64,000 nucleotides of DNA from an uncultured Pelagibacteraceae bacterium (GCA_902595635.1 CACJQT010000003.1:1-64000); one strand, 5' to 3'; counted from the stretch's first letter, positions 42,510-53,007 are shown. The notes: generated from the letters alone by a model not told the origin. Program-made: numbers and translations.

Positions 42510-42998
42510 TTAAACCTTTGTTGGATTTGGTTGCCCTTTATAAACTACTTCTGGATCAAATTTTTTTTCTTCTTCTTCAAATTTCATTTCAATTTGTCTG
42601 GCATTATCAATCTTACCTAAAGGGATAGATCTGTAAAAGCAAGATCTGTAGCCTACATGGCAACTTGCACCTTTGCCAATATCTACAGTCATCCAAACAG
42701 CATCTTGATCATCATCAATTCGAATTTCTTTTACTTTTTGAACAAAGCCACTTGTTTTTCCTTTATGCCAAATTGATTGTCTTGATCTGCTCCAGTAATG
42801 AGCTTCTTTGGTTTCAATAGTTAACTTGAAGGCTTCGACATTCATATACCCATGCATTAATATTTCTTTTGTTTTTGAGCATGTTGTAATGACTGGAATC
42901 AATCCATCATTATCGAATCTAGGAGATAAAAGCTTGCCTTCTTCTATTTCTGCTACATTTTCTCTTTTTTTAAACATATATGTGGAATTATCTAACAT
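42510..42998 (-). CDS. hisI: Phosphoribosyl-AMP cyclohydrolase
   Basis: 'MHGYMNVEAFKLTIETKEAHYWSRSRQSIWHKGKTSG', 'CHVGYRSCFYR'. Confidence 0.94.
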   Translation of the reverse strand: MLDNSTYMFKKRENVAEIEEGKLLSPRFDNDGLIPVITTCSKTKEILMHGYMNVEAFKLTIETKEAHYWSRSRQSIWHKGKTSGFVQKVKEIRIDDDQDAVWMTVDIGKGASCHVGYRSCFYRSIPLGKIDNARQIEMKFEEEEKKFDPEVVYKGQPNPTKV

Positions 42999-43055
42999 AA
43001 TAATAAATATATTAAATATTTTAAAATTAAGGTTTTATATATATAAAAGCACGTC

Positions 43056-43658
43056 ATGAAATTAGTAAAAAACGAAAACGAAAAAAAAATTAATGAAGTA
43101 ACTGATAAAGAAGCTGAAGAAGCTTTTGTCAAAATTCTTAAATGGCTAGGTGAAGATCCTAGTAGAGAAGGTTTATTGGAAACTCCAAAAAGAGTTACAA
43201 AAGCATTTAAAGAATATTTCAAAGGCTACAAAGAAGATCCCAAAGCAGTTTTAGATAAAACATTTGGTGATGTTGAAGGCTATAGCGATATGGTTGTTCA
43301 AAAAAATATTTCAGTCCAAAGTCATTGCGAACATCACATGGCACCAATTATAGGAATTGCTCATGTAGCATATATTCCAAATCAAAGAGTTGTAGGATTA
43401 AGTAAAATAGCAAGAGTGGTAGAAGTATTTTCTAAAAGATTGCAAACACAAGAAAGATTAACTGTTCAGATTGCTAATACTTTAATGGAGTCGTTAGATG
43501 CAAAAGGTGTTGCGGTAACAATAGATTCAACTCATCAGTGTATGACTATGAGAGGTATAAAAAAAGAACAAGCAACTACAGTTACAAATTTTTATCTTGG
43601 ACAGTTTAAAGACGATTTAAGTTATCAAAATAGATATTTGCGATTTATTGCAAAATAA
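43056..43658 (+). CDS. folE: GTP cyclohydrolase I
   Basis: 'SHCEHHMAPIIGIAHVAYIP', 'GLSKIARVVE'. Confidence 0.97.
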   Translation: MKLVKNENEKKINEVTDKEAEEAFVKILKWLGEDPSREGLLETPKRVTKAFKEYFKGYKEDPKAVLDKTFGDVEGYSDMVVQKNISVQSHCEHHMAPIIGIAHVAYIPNQRVVGLSKIARVVEVFSKRLQTQERLTVQIANTLMESLDAKGVAVTIDSTHQCMTMRGIKKEQATTVTNFYLGQFKDDLSYQNRYLRFIAK

Positions 43659-43673
43659 TATTTACTGATAAAC

Positions 43674-44675
43674 ATGGCGGACTCATTTAAAGCAGTTGTA
43701 ATAAACAATCAGAACGAAAATTTTACAAGAGAAGTTAAAGAATTAAGTTTAGATCATTTTAAAGATGGTGAAGTACTAGTTAAGATAGATTATTCCGATC
43801 TTAATTGGAAAGATGCAATGATATTAAAAGATGGTGGTAAATTAGTTAAAGAGTATCCAAGAATACCAGGTATTGATTTTTCAGGGACAGTTGCACAAGG
43901 CGATGGTGAAGAATTTAAAGAAGGGGACAGAGTTATATTAACAGGTTGTAGAGCAGGTGAACTCTTTGATGGTGGATATTCTCAATACGCAAAAGTTAAA
44001 AAGGATCATATTACAAAAACACCTGAGGGAATGACAAACAAACAAGCTATGATTTTAGGAACTGCTGGTCTTACAGCTTTATTATGCGCTTTTGCAGTTA
44101 AAGCAAGAGAGGAACTATTGATGCAGTCAAAAGTTAATGATGTATTAGTAACTGGTTCCACAGGAGGTGTTGGAATGGTGGCAGTAATGGTTCTTGCTAA
44201 AATGGGTATTAACGTTACAGCGATAACTGGTAAACCAGATAAAGCAGATTATCTAAAAGAACTTGGTGCTAAAAACGTTATAGATCGTAAAGAATTTGAA
44301 GGTGAAGCAAGATTAATTGATAAAGGAACATGGGATGGTGTTGTAGATACCGTGGGTGGTAACATTTTATCTAATGCAATAGCTCAAACTAAACCAAAAG
44401 GAATTGTTGCCATATGCGGAAATGCTAGTGGCAATAAATTAAATACATCAGTAATTCCATTTATATTAAGAGCAGTCAAATTATGGGGTGTAGACTCAGT
44501 TAATATAAGTAAAAAAAGAAAAGAGTTTGTATGGGGAGAATTTCCCACTTTGCTAGATTTTAATATTTTAGAAAAATCAGTAAATACTGTTGGGTTAGAC
44601 GAATTATTGAATATCTATCCTGATATATTAAAAGGAAATTTAAAAAATAAAATAGTAGTGGATGTAAATAAATAA
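43674..44675 (+). CDS. acuI: AcuI/YhdH-family acrylyl-CoA reductase (MDR)
   Basis: 'YPRIPGIDFSGTV', 'LTGCRAGELFDGGYSQYAKV', 'TGSTGGVGMVAV', 'GVDSVNISKKR'. Confidence 0.8.
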   Translation: MADSFKAVVINNQNENFTREVKELSLDHFKDGEVLVKIDYSDLNWKDAMILKDGGKLVKEYPRIPGIDFSGTVAQGDGEEFKEGDRVILTGCRAGELFDGGYSQYAKVKKDHITKTPEGMTNKQAMILGTAGLTALLCAFAVKAREELLMQSKVNDVLVTGSTGGVGMVAVMVLAKMGINVTAITGKPDKADYLKELGAKNVIDRKEFEGEARLIDKGTWDGVVDTVGGNILSNAIAQTKPKGIVAICGNASGNKLNTSVIPFILRAVKLWGVDSVNISKKRKEFVWGEFPTLLDFNILEKSVNTVGLDELLNIYPDILKGNLKNKIVVDVNK

Positions 44676-45565
44676 TGGATTGGGACAAATTAAAAATATT
44701 TCATGCAGTTGCTGAGGCAGGTAGTTTTACAAGTGCGACTGTCATTCTAAACCTTAGCCAATCTGCAATTAGTAGACAAATTCAATCTTTAGAAGAAGAT
44801 TTAAAAGTTAAATTATTTGAACGTCATGCAAGAGGCTTAACACTAACTGAAAATGGTGAATATGTATTTAAAACAGCACATGAAGTTATCTCTAAATTAA
44901 AAGAGGTAGAAACAACTTTAGGAGATAAAAAACACAAACCTTCCGGAAAACTGTCAGTAACAACAGTAGTTAGTTTTGGAACAACTTGGCTGACACCAAG
45001 AATACAAGAATTTATGCAATTAAATCCAGAAATTGAAGTTGAACTCATATTTGATGATAGAGAGCTAGATTTAAGCACAAGACAAGCGGATATTGGAATA
45101 TTTATGAGAAGACCAAAACAACTTAATTATATCCAAAAAAAGCTGATTGATATCAACTATCATATATATGGATCACCAAAATACCTAGAAAAACATGGAT
45201 ATCCTAAGACAATTAATGATTTAAATAAGCACAACTTTATTTCATTTGGTAGAGGAGCTCCATCTCCAGTTTATAATCCAGATTGGGCATTAAAACTTGG
45301 AATGAAAGATAATAAAAAAAGAAAAACTGTGATGAGAGTTAATAGTGTTTATGGTTTACTATTAGCCGTTCAAAGCGGTGTAGGATTGGCCGCAATTCCA
45401 GATTACTTAACTGTCAAACAACCAAACATAGTAAAAGTTTTACCTAGCGTTCAAGGTCCAACCACAGAGGCACACTTTGTATACCCTCAATCACTTAAAA
45501 ATGTTGCTAGAGTTCAAGCTTTTAGGAACTTCCTATACAGTAAAATTTCTGAGTGGGAATTTTAA
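44675..45565 (+). CDS. LysR family transcriptional regulator
   Basis: N-terminal HTH 'FHAVAEAGSFTSATVILNLSQSAISRQIQSLEEDL'. Confidence 0.95.
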   Translation: MDWDKLKIFHAVAEAGSFTSATVILNLSQSAISRQIQSLEEDLKVKLFERHARGLTLTENGEYVFKTAHEVISKLKEVETTLGDKKHKPSGKLSVTTVVSFGTTWLTPRIQEFMQLNPEIEVELIFDDRELDLSTRQADIGIFMRRPKQLNYIQKKLIDINYHIYGSPKYLEKHGYPKTINDLNKHNFISFGRGAPSPVYNPDWALKLGMKDNKKRKTVMRVNSVYGLLLAVQSGVGLAAIPDYLTVKQPNIVKVLPSVQGPTTEAHFVYPQSLKNVARVQAFRNFLYSKISEWEF

Positions 45566-45598
45566 ATAAATCATCAAAAAAATAGTACTAATTGCGAT

Positions 45599-45657
45599 TG
45601 ATTATCAATTGCGACAATATTGCAATTGATAATCATTTTCATTGAGAATAGTTATCA
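45599..45657. promoter_or_regulatory. Putative Fur-type operator region upstream of iron ABC SBP
   Basis: Perfect 14-bp inverted repeat TGATTATCAATTGC-N9-GCAATTGATAATCA, plus two 7-1-7 Fur-like boxes: TGATAATCATTTTCA (45627-45641) and TGAGAATAGTTATCA (45643-45657). Confidence 0.78.
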
Positions 45658-45710
45658 TCCGCATTGCAGGACAAATTACGTTTAATATAAATTTAAATTT
45701 AAGGAGTAGA

Positions 45711-46733
45711 ATGAGAAAATTAACAATAATTTCATTGTTTTTTGCTTTAATTTCAAGTTTTACGATAGCAGCTGAGGTCAATATTTTTAGTGCAAGACAC
45801 TATGATTCTGACATTCAATTATATGAAAAGTTCACAGCAGCAACAGGAATTAAAGTAAACGTAGTATCGGGTAAAGATAAAGCCCTGCAGAAAAGAATTA
45901 CTGAAGAGGGAGCAGACTGTGTTGGAGATTTATACATCACAGCTGATGCTGGAAGATTAGGTGCATTTGCAGCTAAAGGTATGATGCAAAATGCAGGTTG
46001 GTCAAAAGCAATTAAGGACGCAGTTCCTGCACAATTTAGATCTGCTAAATGGACTGGAATAGCTAAAAGAGCAAGAATAATTTATTATTCACCTGAAAGA
46101 GTAAATGCAAACGAACTTAATGGCATGACTTACGAAGGTCTAGCTGATCCAAAATGGAAAGGTAGATTAGTAATAAGAAAATCTAACAACATTTATAACC
46201 AATCTCTAGTTGCTTCACTAGTTAAAAATAATGGTAAAGCAAAAACTGCAGAATGGTCTAAAGCTGTTGTAGCAAATATGGCCAGAACTCCTAAAGGTAA
46301 CGACCGTGCTCAAATCATGGCCGTTGCGGCTGGAGAAGCTGATATTGCTGTTGCAAACACTTATTATCATGCGTTGATGTTATCTGGAAAAAAAGGTGCC
46401 GAACAACAAGAAGCGGCAAAAAAAGTAATGCCTTTTTTCCCTAATCAACAAGACAGAGGAACACATATTAATATTAGTGGAGCTGGTATGCTTAAACACG
46501 CACCAAACAAAGCTAATGCAGTAAAATTAGTTGAGTTTTTATTATCAGAAGAGGCTCAAAATCATATTGTAAATAATACTTTTGAGTATCCAATGATCGG
46601 TGGTGTAACACCTAATGATTTAGTTCCAGGCAAAGAGATGAACTTTGTAATGGATACTAAAACAAGTGTTAAGTCATACGGTGCAAAACAAGCAGATGCA
46701 TTGGAAGTAATGTTGGCTGCCGGATGGAAGTAA
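45711..46733 (+). CDS. Fe(3+) ABC transporter substrate-binding protein
   Basis: 'EVNIFSARHYDSDIQLYEKFTAATGIKVNVVSG' typical of FutA/IdiA-like proteins; ATG at 45711 is followed by a signal peptide. Confidence 0.93.
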   Translation: MRKLTIISLFFALISSFTIAAEVNIFSARHYDSDIQLYEKFTAATGIKVNVVSGKDKALQKRITEEGADCVGDLYITADAGRLGAFAAKGMMQNAGWSKAIKDAVPAQFRSAKWTGIAKRARIIYYSPERVNANELNGMTYEGLADPKWKGRLVIRKSNNIYNQSLVASLVKNNGKAKTAEWSKAVVANMARTPKGNDRAQIMAVAAGEADIAVANTYYHALMLSGKKGAEQQEAAKKVMPFFPNQQDRGTHINISGAGMLKHAPNKANAVKLVEFLLSEEAQNHIVNNTFEYPMIGGVTPNDLVPGKEMNFVMDTKTSVKSYGAKQADALEVMLAAGWK

Positions 46734-46907
46734 ATGATAGCTGTTAAAAAAAAATTTACTACGGAAGTTGATTATAATAAATCTTCCAAAGCCTGTCCTG
46801 CATGTGCTTCGGAGGGTGAAAAAATCAATAAACGTGTAAATAATAGAAAATTATCTGAAATTAAAACTAAGGAGGTTCCGCATATCCTAAAAGTATTTAA
46901 TTTTTGA
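46734..46907 (+). CDS. Small ORF (57 aa) with CPAC motif, not in ORF track
   Basis: MIAVKKKFTTEVDYNKSSKACPACASEGEKINKRVNNRKLSEIKTKEVPHILKVFNF; ATG immediately follows the SBP stop. Confidence 0.5.
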   Translation: MIAVKKKFTTEVDYNKSSKACPACASEGEKINKRVNNRKLSEIKTKEVPHILKVFNF

Positions 46908-46920
46908 TTTTCTAAAGTTT

Positions 46921-46966
46921 GTGCCTATGGTTTGGTCTCCTAAGCCATAGGCACTTTTGATTTTCA
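46921..46966 (+). terminator. Strong hairpin between iron SBP and permease genes
   Basis: GTGCCTATGG-TTTGGTCTCCTAAG-CCATAGGCAC followed by TTTTGATTTT. Confidence 0.8.
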
Positions 46967-46990
46967 TGATTATAAGGCGGATTATAATAT

Positions 46991-48601
46991 ATGAAATTTA
47001 ATTCCTGGTACCTTTCTTCATTTTTAGTTTCATTTGTTGTTGCAATTCCAATTTTAACTGTATTTGCAAGTTTCTTCCAAGAAACAACTAATTACTTTGA
47101 TATTTTAAAAAATACATTTCTAATTGAATATATTTATAATTCATTAATATTACTTTTAGGAGTTTTAGTTTTTACATTATTCCTAGGTGTTGGCTGTGCA
47201 TATGTAGTTTCATTTTATGATTTTCTAGGCGTTAAATTTTTTAAATGGGCCTTAATATTATCTTTTGCAGTACCTGCTTATATTTATGCTTATTCATTAA
47301 CTGCTTTCTTTGAAAACTTTGGAACACTATACTCAATATTGAAATCTTTATTTGGACCTGGTGAATATAATCAATCCATCCCAAAATTTGATGGTATGCT
47401 TGGTGCTATTTTATCAGTTTCTTTTTCACTATTTGGATATGTTTACGTTCTAACTAGAGCATCTTTTCATTATCAGTCTCAAAATTTAATTGAATTAGGT
47501 CAAAACCTAGGTTTTTCAAAATATAAGTCTTTCTTTACAATCATTTTACCATCTGCAAGACCAGCGATAGTTGCGGGTTTGGCATTAGTTGCTATGGAAA
47601 CATTATCAGATTTTGGAGCAGTATCATTTTTTGGAATAGCAACTCTTACTACTGGAATATATGACTCATGGATATCTTTTGATGATTTAGCTTTTGCAAA
47701 TCAACTCTCATTTTTTTTACTATTATTTATTCTAGGACTTTTTTTTATTGAGAATATCTCAAGAAAAAAAGCTCAATATCACTCTCCAGTTAAGGGAGGA
47801 ATTAAAGAAAAGAAGAAAATTAAATTAAATTTTTCAAAAGGGTTTTTAGCATTCGGATTTTGTTTTTTAGTTTTTTTAGTCAGCTTTTTATTCCCTGTTT
47901 TACAAATGTTGTATTGGACAATAATTTTTCCAAAAAATTTATTTGATTTAAATACTTTTCAATTATTTATAAACACAATTTACCTGGTTTTTTTATCAAG
48001 TGTTGTTCTAGTAATTTTTTCATTTATTTCAAATTATGGAAACAGAGTAACTAAAAGTAAATTCTTAAATTATCTTACAACATTTTCTATTACTGGTTAT
48101 GCAATCCCTGGTGTAATTTTAGCTGTAGCATTCATCACTTTTATTGCTTGGTTTGATAATACTTTTATAAAAGCTTTTGAATTTAATTCTATAAAGAGAG
48201 TATTTATAGGATCTATTTTTGGTTTAGTAATAGTTTATTTTATCAGATTTTATTCATTAGCTTATAACGGTTTGAAAACTGGTTATGAAAGAATAAATAG
48301 GTCAATTGATGAAAGTTCTTATCTTCTTGGTTACTCGAAAATAAAAACTTTTTTAGGAATTCATGTTCCTTATTTAAAAAATTCTGTTTTTCTTATAGGG
48401 ATATTGATTACTATAGAAGTAATAAAAGAATTACCTATAACTTTAATATTGAGACCATTTAACTTTGAAACATTCGCTACAACAGCATATATTTTTGCAT
48501 CTCAAGATCTCTTAGAGGCTGCAGCAGTTCCATCATTATTCTTGATATTAATTGCAAGTACATTTATTTTGATTACGTCTAAATTTATTTTGAAAGACTA
48601 A
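46991..48601 (+). CDS. Fe(3+) ABC transporter permease
   Basis: Two fused permease halves with EAA-like loops; between iron SBP and ATPase genes. Confidence 0.92.
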   Translation: MKFNSWYLSSFLVSFVVAIPILTVFASFFQETTNYFDILKNTFLIEYIYNSLILLLGVLVFTLFLGVGCAYVVSFYDFLGVKFFKWALILSFAVPAYIYAYSLTAFFENFGTLYSILKSLFGPGEYNQSIPKFDGMLGAILSVSFSLFGYVYVLTRASFHYQSQNLIELGQNLGFSKYKSFFTIILPSARPAIVAGLALVAMETLSDFGAVSFFGIATLTTGIYDSWISFDDLAFANQLSFFLLLFILGLFFIENISRKKAQYHSPVKGGIKEKKKIKLNFSKGFLAFGFCFLVFLVSFLFPVLQMLYWTIIFPKNLFDLNTFQLFINTIYLVFLSSVVLVIFSFISNYGNRVTKSKFLNYLTTFSITGYAIPGVILAVAFITFIAWFDNTFIKAFEFNSIKRVFIGSIFGLVIVYFIRFYSLAYNGLKTGYERINRSIDESSYLLGYSKIKTFLGIHVPYLKNSVFLIGILITIEVIKELPITLILRPFNFETFATTAYIFASQDLLEAAAVPSLFLILIASTFILITSKFILKD

Positions 48602-49656
48602 TGGCTAATAATTTTTTTGAAATTGAAAATGTATCTTTTGCTGCTGGTGGGAAAAATAAAGTTAATAATGTTTCTTTAAAAATTGAAAATGAAGGTGAAA
48701 TTGTATGTTTACTTGGCCCCTCTGGCATAGGTAAAACTACAATATTAAGAACTATTGCAGGTTTAGAAAAAATTAATAAAGGTAAAATTAATCTAAAAGG
48801 CAGAACAATTTCTTCTGAAAATATTCATATCGAACCAGAAAATCGTAATATTGCTCTATCATTTCAAGAGAATAGCTTATTTCCTCATTACAATATAGAA
48901 AAGAATATTAATCTTGGTTCAGATAGAGTGAAAGATGATAAAAAAATACAAACTAAAGAAGTAATTAATTTTTTAAACTTAAACAAAATATTAAATAAAT
49001 TTCCACATGAGATTAGTGCCGGTGAAGCCCAAAGAGCCTCTTTAGCAAGGTCATTGGTCTCTCAACCAGATTTACTAATGCTTGATGAGCCTTTATCTAA
49101 TGTAGATCAAAGTTTTAAGGAGGAAATTCAAGTTGAATTAAAGCAAATTTTAACAAATTCTAAAATAACAACAATAATTGTAACACACGATTCTTATGAA
49201 GCTTTTTATCTAGGCAGTAAATGTGGAATAATATTAAATGGTGAATTAAAGCAATATGATGATCCATATAACGTTTATCATTTACCAAATTCAGTAGAAG
49301 TAGTTAATTTTTTAAATAGAGGTACATTAATACCAGCAGAAGTTACCAGTCCGAAAAGTCTTGAAAATGAAGATTTAGGTACAATAACTGGGAATTTCGC
49401 TAGACCGTTTCCAATAGGTTCTAAAGTAAAACTATTAATACAACCAGAGGACTTACAGCATGATGATGCGAGTAATCTCAAACTTGAAGTAGTAGATAGA
49501 AAGTTTAGAGGATCAAATTTTATTTATACATTAAAAACATTAAGTAATAAATTAATACCAGTTTTTGTGCATTCTCATCATATTCATCAACATGAAGTTG
49601 ATGAAAAATTTGGTATAAAAAGACCCATCCATATCGATCATATTGTTTGCTTTTAA
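48601..49656 (+). CDS. Fe(3+) ABC transporter ATP-binding protein
   Basis: Walker A 'GPSGIGKTT', signature 'ISAGEAQRASLARSL', 'LLMLDEPLSNVD'. Confidence 0.94.
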   Translation: MANNFFEIENVSFAAGGKNKVNNVSLKIENEGEIVCLLGPSGIGKTTILRTIAGLEKINKGKINLKGRTISSENIHIEPENRNIALSFQENSLFPHYNIEKNINLGSDRVKDDKKIQTKEVINFLNLNKILNKFPHEISAGEAQRASLARSLVSQPDLLMLDEPLSNVDQSFKEEIQVELKQILTNSKITTIIVTHDSYEAFYLGSKCGIILNGELKQYDDPYNVYHLPNSVEVVNFLNRGTLIPAEVTSPKSLENEDLGTITGNFARPFPIGSKVKLLIQPEDLQHDDASNLKLEVVDRKFRGSNFIYTLKTLSNKLIPVFVHSHHIHQHEVDEKFGIKRPIHIDHIVCF

Positions 49657-49682
49657 ATTTAATTGTATACATTACATTAAGT

Positions 49683-52121
49683 ATGAAGGAGTTACCAAAA
49701 AGTACTAAAGTAGTAGTTATTGGCGGAGGTGTTGCAGGAACATCTTGCGCTTATCATTTAGCTAAATTTGGATGGAAAGATGTAATATTGCTTGAGAGAG
49801 ATCAATTAACATCAGGAACTACTTGGCACGCCGCAGGTCTTCTAGGTCAATTAGGTGCATCATCTACAATTACCAAAATTAGAAAATATTCTTTAGATCT
49901 TTATAAAGAATTAGAAAAGACTACAGGATTATCAACCGGGATGAAGCAAAATGGAGCAATTACAGTTGCATCTACTAAAGATAGAATGCAAGAATTGCTA
50001 AGACAAGCAACCACGGCTCAATTGTCTGACGTTGAAGTAGAAGTTTTAGATCATAAAAGACTAAAAGAATTATATCCAGTAATCCATAGTGAAGATCTTG
50101 TAGGTGGTGTTTACATGCCAAAAGATGGACAAGCAGATCCTGTTGGAGTTACTAACGTTCTTGCAAAAGCTGCAAGAATGGAAGGTGCTCAAATTTTTGA
50201 AAAAACCCCTGTAAAAAAAATACTTACAAAGAATTCAAGAATAAGTGGAGTAGAAACAGAAAAAGGAATTATAGATTGTGAGTATGTAGTTATGGCTACA
50301 GGAATGTGGTCTAGACAACTAGGTGAAGAAATTAATGTTAGCGTTCCTTTATACCCAAATGAACATTTTTATATAATCACCGAGCCAATGAAAGATTTAC
50401 CCCAAAATCTTCCTGTTTTAAGAGATTATAATGCTTGTTTATATTTGAAAGAAGATGCAGGGAAAATGCTTGTTGGAATTTTTGAACCAAATGCAAAACC
50501 AGCATTTAAGGAGACGGGAAGAGTGCCCGATGACTTTTCTTTCGGCGAACTTCCTGATGATTTTGACCATTTTGAACCATATTTAGAAAAATCATTTCAT
50601 AGATTACCAATGTTAGAGAGTGCAGGAATTAGAAAATTTTTCTCAGGCCCAGAATCTTTTACTCCAGATACGCAATACTTATTAGGAGAAACTCCTGAAG
50701 TTAAAAACCTTTACACGTGTTGTGGCTTTAATAGCATCGGAATTGCTAGCTCAGGAGGAGCGGGCAGAGTAACAGCTGAATGGATGATGAACGGACATAT
50801 AAATGAGGATTTATTTTCATTAGATATTAAAAGATTTCAGAAATTTCACTCTTCAAAAAATTTTATTATGGAAAGAGTTACAGAAACACTCGGTGATTTG
50901 TATGGAATGCATTGGCCATTTAAACAGCACAATACATCAAGAAATCAAAAGCTTTTACCTTATCACGAGGAATTAAAAAATGCTGGAGCTTGTTTTGGAG
51001 TTGCGGGAGGTTTTGAAAGACCAATGTGGTATTCATTAAATGGTAAAGAACCTAAGTATGAATATAGTTTTAATTATCAAAATTGGTACCCATCAGCAAA
51101 GCATGAAACTTTGAATGCAAGAAAAAATGTTGGACTTTTTGATTTTTCAACTTTTTCAAAGTTTGATTTAAAAGGGGAAAAAACTCATCAAGAACTTCAA
51201 AAGTTATGTACCGCTAACATTAAAAACGAAATTGGTAAAACAACATATACACATATGCTGAATGAAGATGGTGGAATAGAAACAGATTTAACTGTTGTAT
51301 GTATGGATAAAAACTTTTTTAGAGTTGTAAGCTCTGCAGCTACAAGAGAACACGATAAATACCATATCTTAAAATATTTAGATGAAGACGTATCTTTTAA
51401 AGATGTAACAGAGGATATTTGTTGTCTAGGACTATTTGGTCCAAAGAGTAGGGAGATGATCTCGAAAATAAGCAATGATGATTTTAGTAACGATAAATTT
51501 AAATTTGGAACTGGAAAGTTCATAATGATAAATGGTGTTAAAGTTTGGGCTCAACGACTTTCTTACGTTGGTGAATTAGGATTTGAGCTTTATGTTGACT
51601 CAAGTTTAGCTAAGGATTTATATGAAATTCTAATTGAAGAGGGAAAAAACTTCGAACTATCTCATTGTGGAATGCATGCAATGGATATTATGAGAATGGA
51701 AAGTGGATTTGTTCATTGGGGACATGATATTTCACCTGAAGAAAATCAGTATCAAGCAGGTCTAAAATTTGCAATTAGTTATAAAAAAAATGTCAACTTT
51801 ATTGGAAAAGATGCTTTATTGAAAATTAAAGACCAAAAATTAGATAAGAGGATGATGATGTTTACTCTTAAAGACAGCAAACCTGGTGAGCCACTTTTAC
51901 TACATGAAGAACCTATTTATATGGATGACAAAATAATTGGTAGAACAACTTCAGGAAATTATTCTTTTTGTTATGATAAAAATCTTTCTTTTGGATATGT
52001 CAATTCTGGAAATACAGTTGAAACATTAAAAGACAAAAATATATATATTGAAATTGAAAAACAAAAGTATCCAGTTGAAGTATTAGAAAAGCCTTTAAAC
52101 AATAAAGATTTTAAGAACTAA
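49683..52121 (+). CDS. FAD-dependent dimethylglycine/sarcosine dehydrogenase-family protein with GcvT domain (second paralog)
   Basis: 'VVIGGGVAGTSCAYHLAKFGW', '[16 protein letters not shown]', GcvT C-terminus; start likely 49683 rather than 49647. Confidence 0.88.
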   Translation: MKELPKSTKVVVIGGGVAGTSCAYHLAKFGWKDVILLERDQLTSGTTWHAAGLLGQLGASSTITKIRKYSLDLYKELEKTTGLSTGMKQNGAITVASTKDRMQELLRQATTAQLSDVEVEVLDHKRLKELYPVIHSEDLVGGVYMPKDGQADPVGVTNVLAKAARMEGAQIFEKTPVKKILTKNSRISGVETEKGIIDCEYVVMATGMWSRQLGEEINVSVPLYPNEHFYIITEPMKDLPQNLPVLRDYNACLYLKEDAGKMLVGIFEPNAKPAFKETGRVPDDFSFGELPDDFDHFEPYLEKSFHRLPMLESAGIRKFFSGPESFTPDTQYLLGETPEVKNLYTCCGFNSIGIASSGGAGRVTAEWMMNGHINEDLFSLDIKRFQKFHSSKNFIMERVTETLGDLYGMHWPFKQHNTSRNQKLLPYHEELKNAGACFGVAGGFERPMWYSLNGKEPKYEYSFNYQNWYPSAKHETLNARKNVGLFDFSTFSKFDLKGEKTHQELQKLCTANIKNEIGKTTYTHMLNEDGGIETDLTVVCMDKNFFRVVSSAATREHDKYHILKYLDEDVSFKDVTEDICCLGLFGPKSREMISKISNDDFSNDKFKFGTGKFIMINGVKVWAQRLSYVGELGFELYVDSSLAKDLYEILIEEGKNFELSHCGMHAMDIMRMESGFVHWGHDISPEENQYQAGLKFAISYKKNVNFIGKDALLKIKDQKLDKRMMMFTLKDSKPGEPLLLHEEPIYMDDKIIGRTTSGNYSFCYDKNLSFGYVNSGNTVETLKDKNIYIEIEKQKYPVEVLEKPLNNKDFKN

Positions 52122-52992
52122 TTTTCTTCTTCCTACTTTCGGCCTGAATAAATAAAACTCCAAAAACTATTATTCCAATTACTCCAAAAGTTTTATTAAA
52201 ATCAAAAGGCACTCCAAATATATAAAAATTGATTAATGTTGACCAAATTAATTGTGAATATTGAAAATTAGTTACAAAAGATAAATTTGATAATTGAATT
52301 GCAAATATAATTAAAAGATGACTAGTAAAACCTAATACACCTAAAAATATCAACCAAACCCACAAACTTTTATTTGCAATAGGAGTCCAGTCTAATATTA
52401 CATAAATAGAGAAAACAATAGCCCCTACAACAGCAGCATAAAATAACGCCACTAAAGGATCATTATTACCAGAAATAAATTTTGTAAAAAATTGATATAA
52501 AGCCCAACATACTGGTGGTACCAAAGGAAAAATTAAGTCTAAACTTAAAACTTTCATACTTGGACTCATTGAATAAATTATACACCCAAAGCTTAACAAC
52601 ATTAAAATTATACCTTTAGGTGAAAGAATATCTTTTAAAAATAATGCTGTTAAAATTGATACTATTAATGGAGCTGAGAAAAACACTACATAGATATCTA
52701 CAAGGTCAAATTTTTGTAAAGAATGAATGAAAAAAAAAGTAGCAAAAACCATTAATATAGATCTAATAATATTAATTTTAAAATTGCTTTTTAAGTTTAA
52801 CTTAGGTTTTAATATTGCGAATAAAATTAAAATAATGACAAAGTGAAAAAAAAATCTACCCCAAATTACTTGATTTAATGGCATTAATGTTCCCAGATAT
52901 TTTGCAGTAGAATCTTGGCAAACTAAAATAAAAAATCCAGATATAGATAAAATTATAACTTTGGTAATAGATTTATTTTTTAATAAATTCAT
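52111..52992 (-). CDS. EamA/DMT family transporter
   Basis: About 10 TM helices, DMT-like N-terminus. Confidence 0.86.
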   Translation of the reverse strand: MNLLKNKSITKVIILSISGFFILVCQDSTAKYLGTLMPLNQVIWGRFFFHFVIILILFAILKPKLNLKSNFKINIIRSILMVFATFFFIHSLQKFDLVDIYVVFFSAPLIVSILTALFLKDILSPKGIILMLLSFGCIIYSMSPSMKVLSLDLIFPLVPPVCWALYQFFTKFISGNNDPLVALFYAAVVGAIVFSIYVILDWTPIANKSLWVWLIFLGVLGFTSHLLIIFAIQLSNLSFVTNFQYSQLIWSTLINFYIFGVPFDFNKTFGVIGIIVFGVLFIQAESRKKKISS

Positions 52993-53007
52993 AATTTTGA
53001 TTAAATT

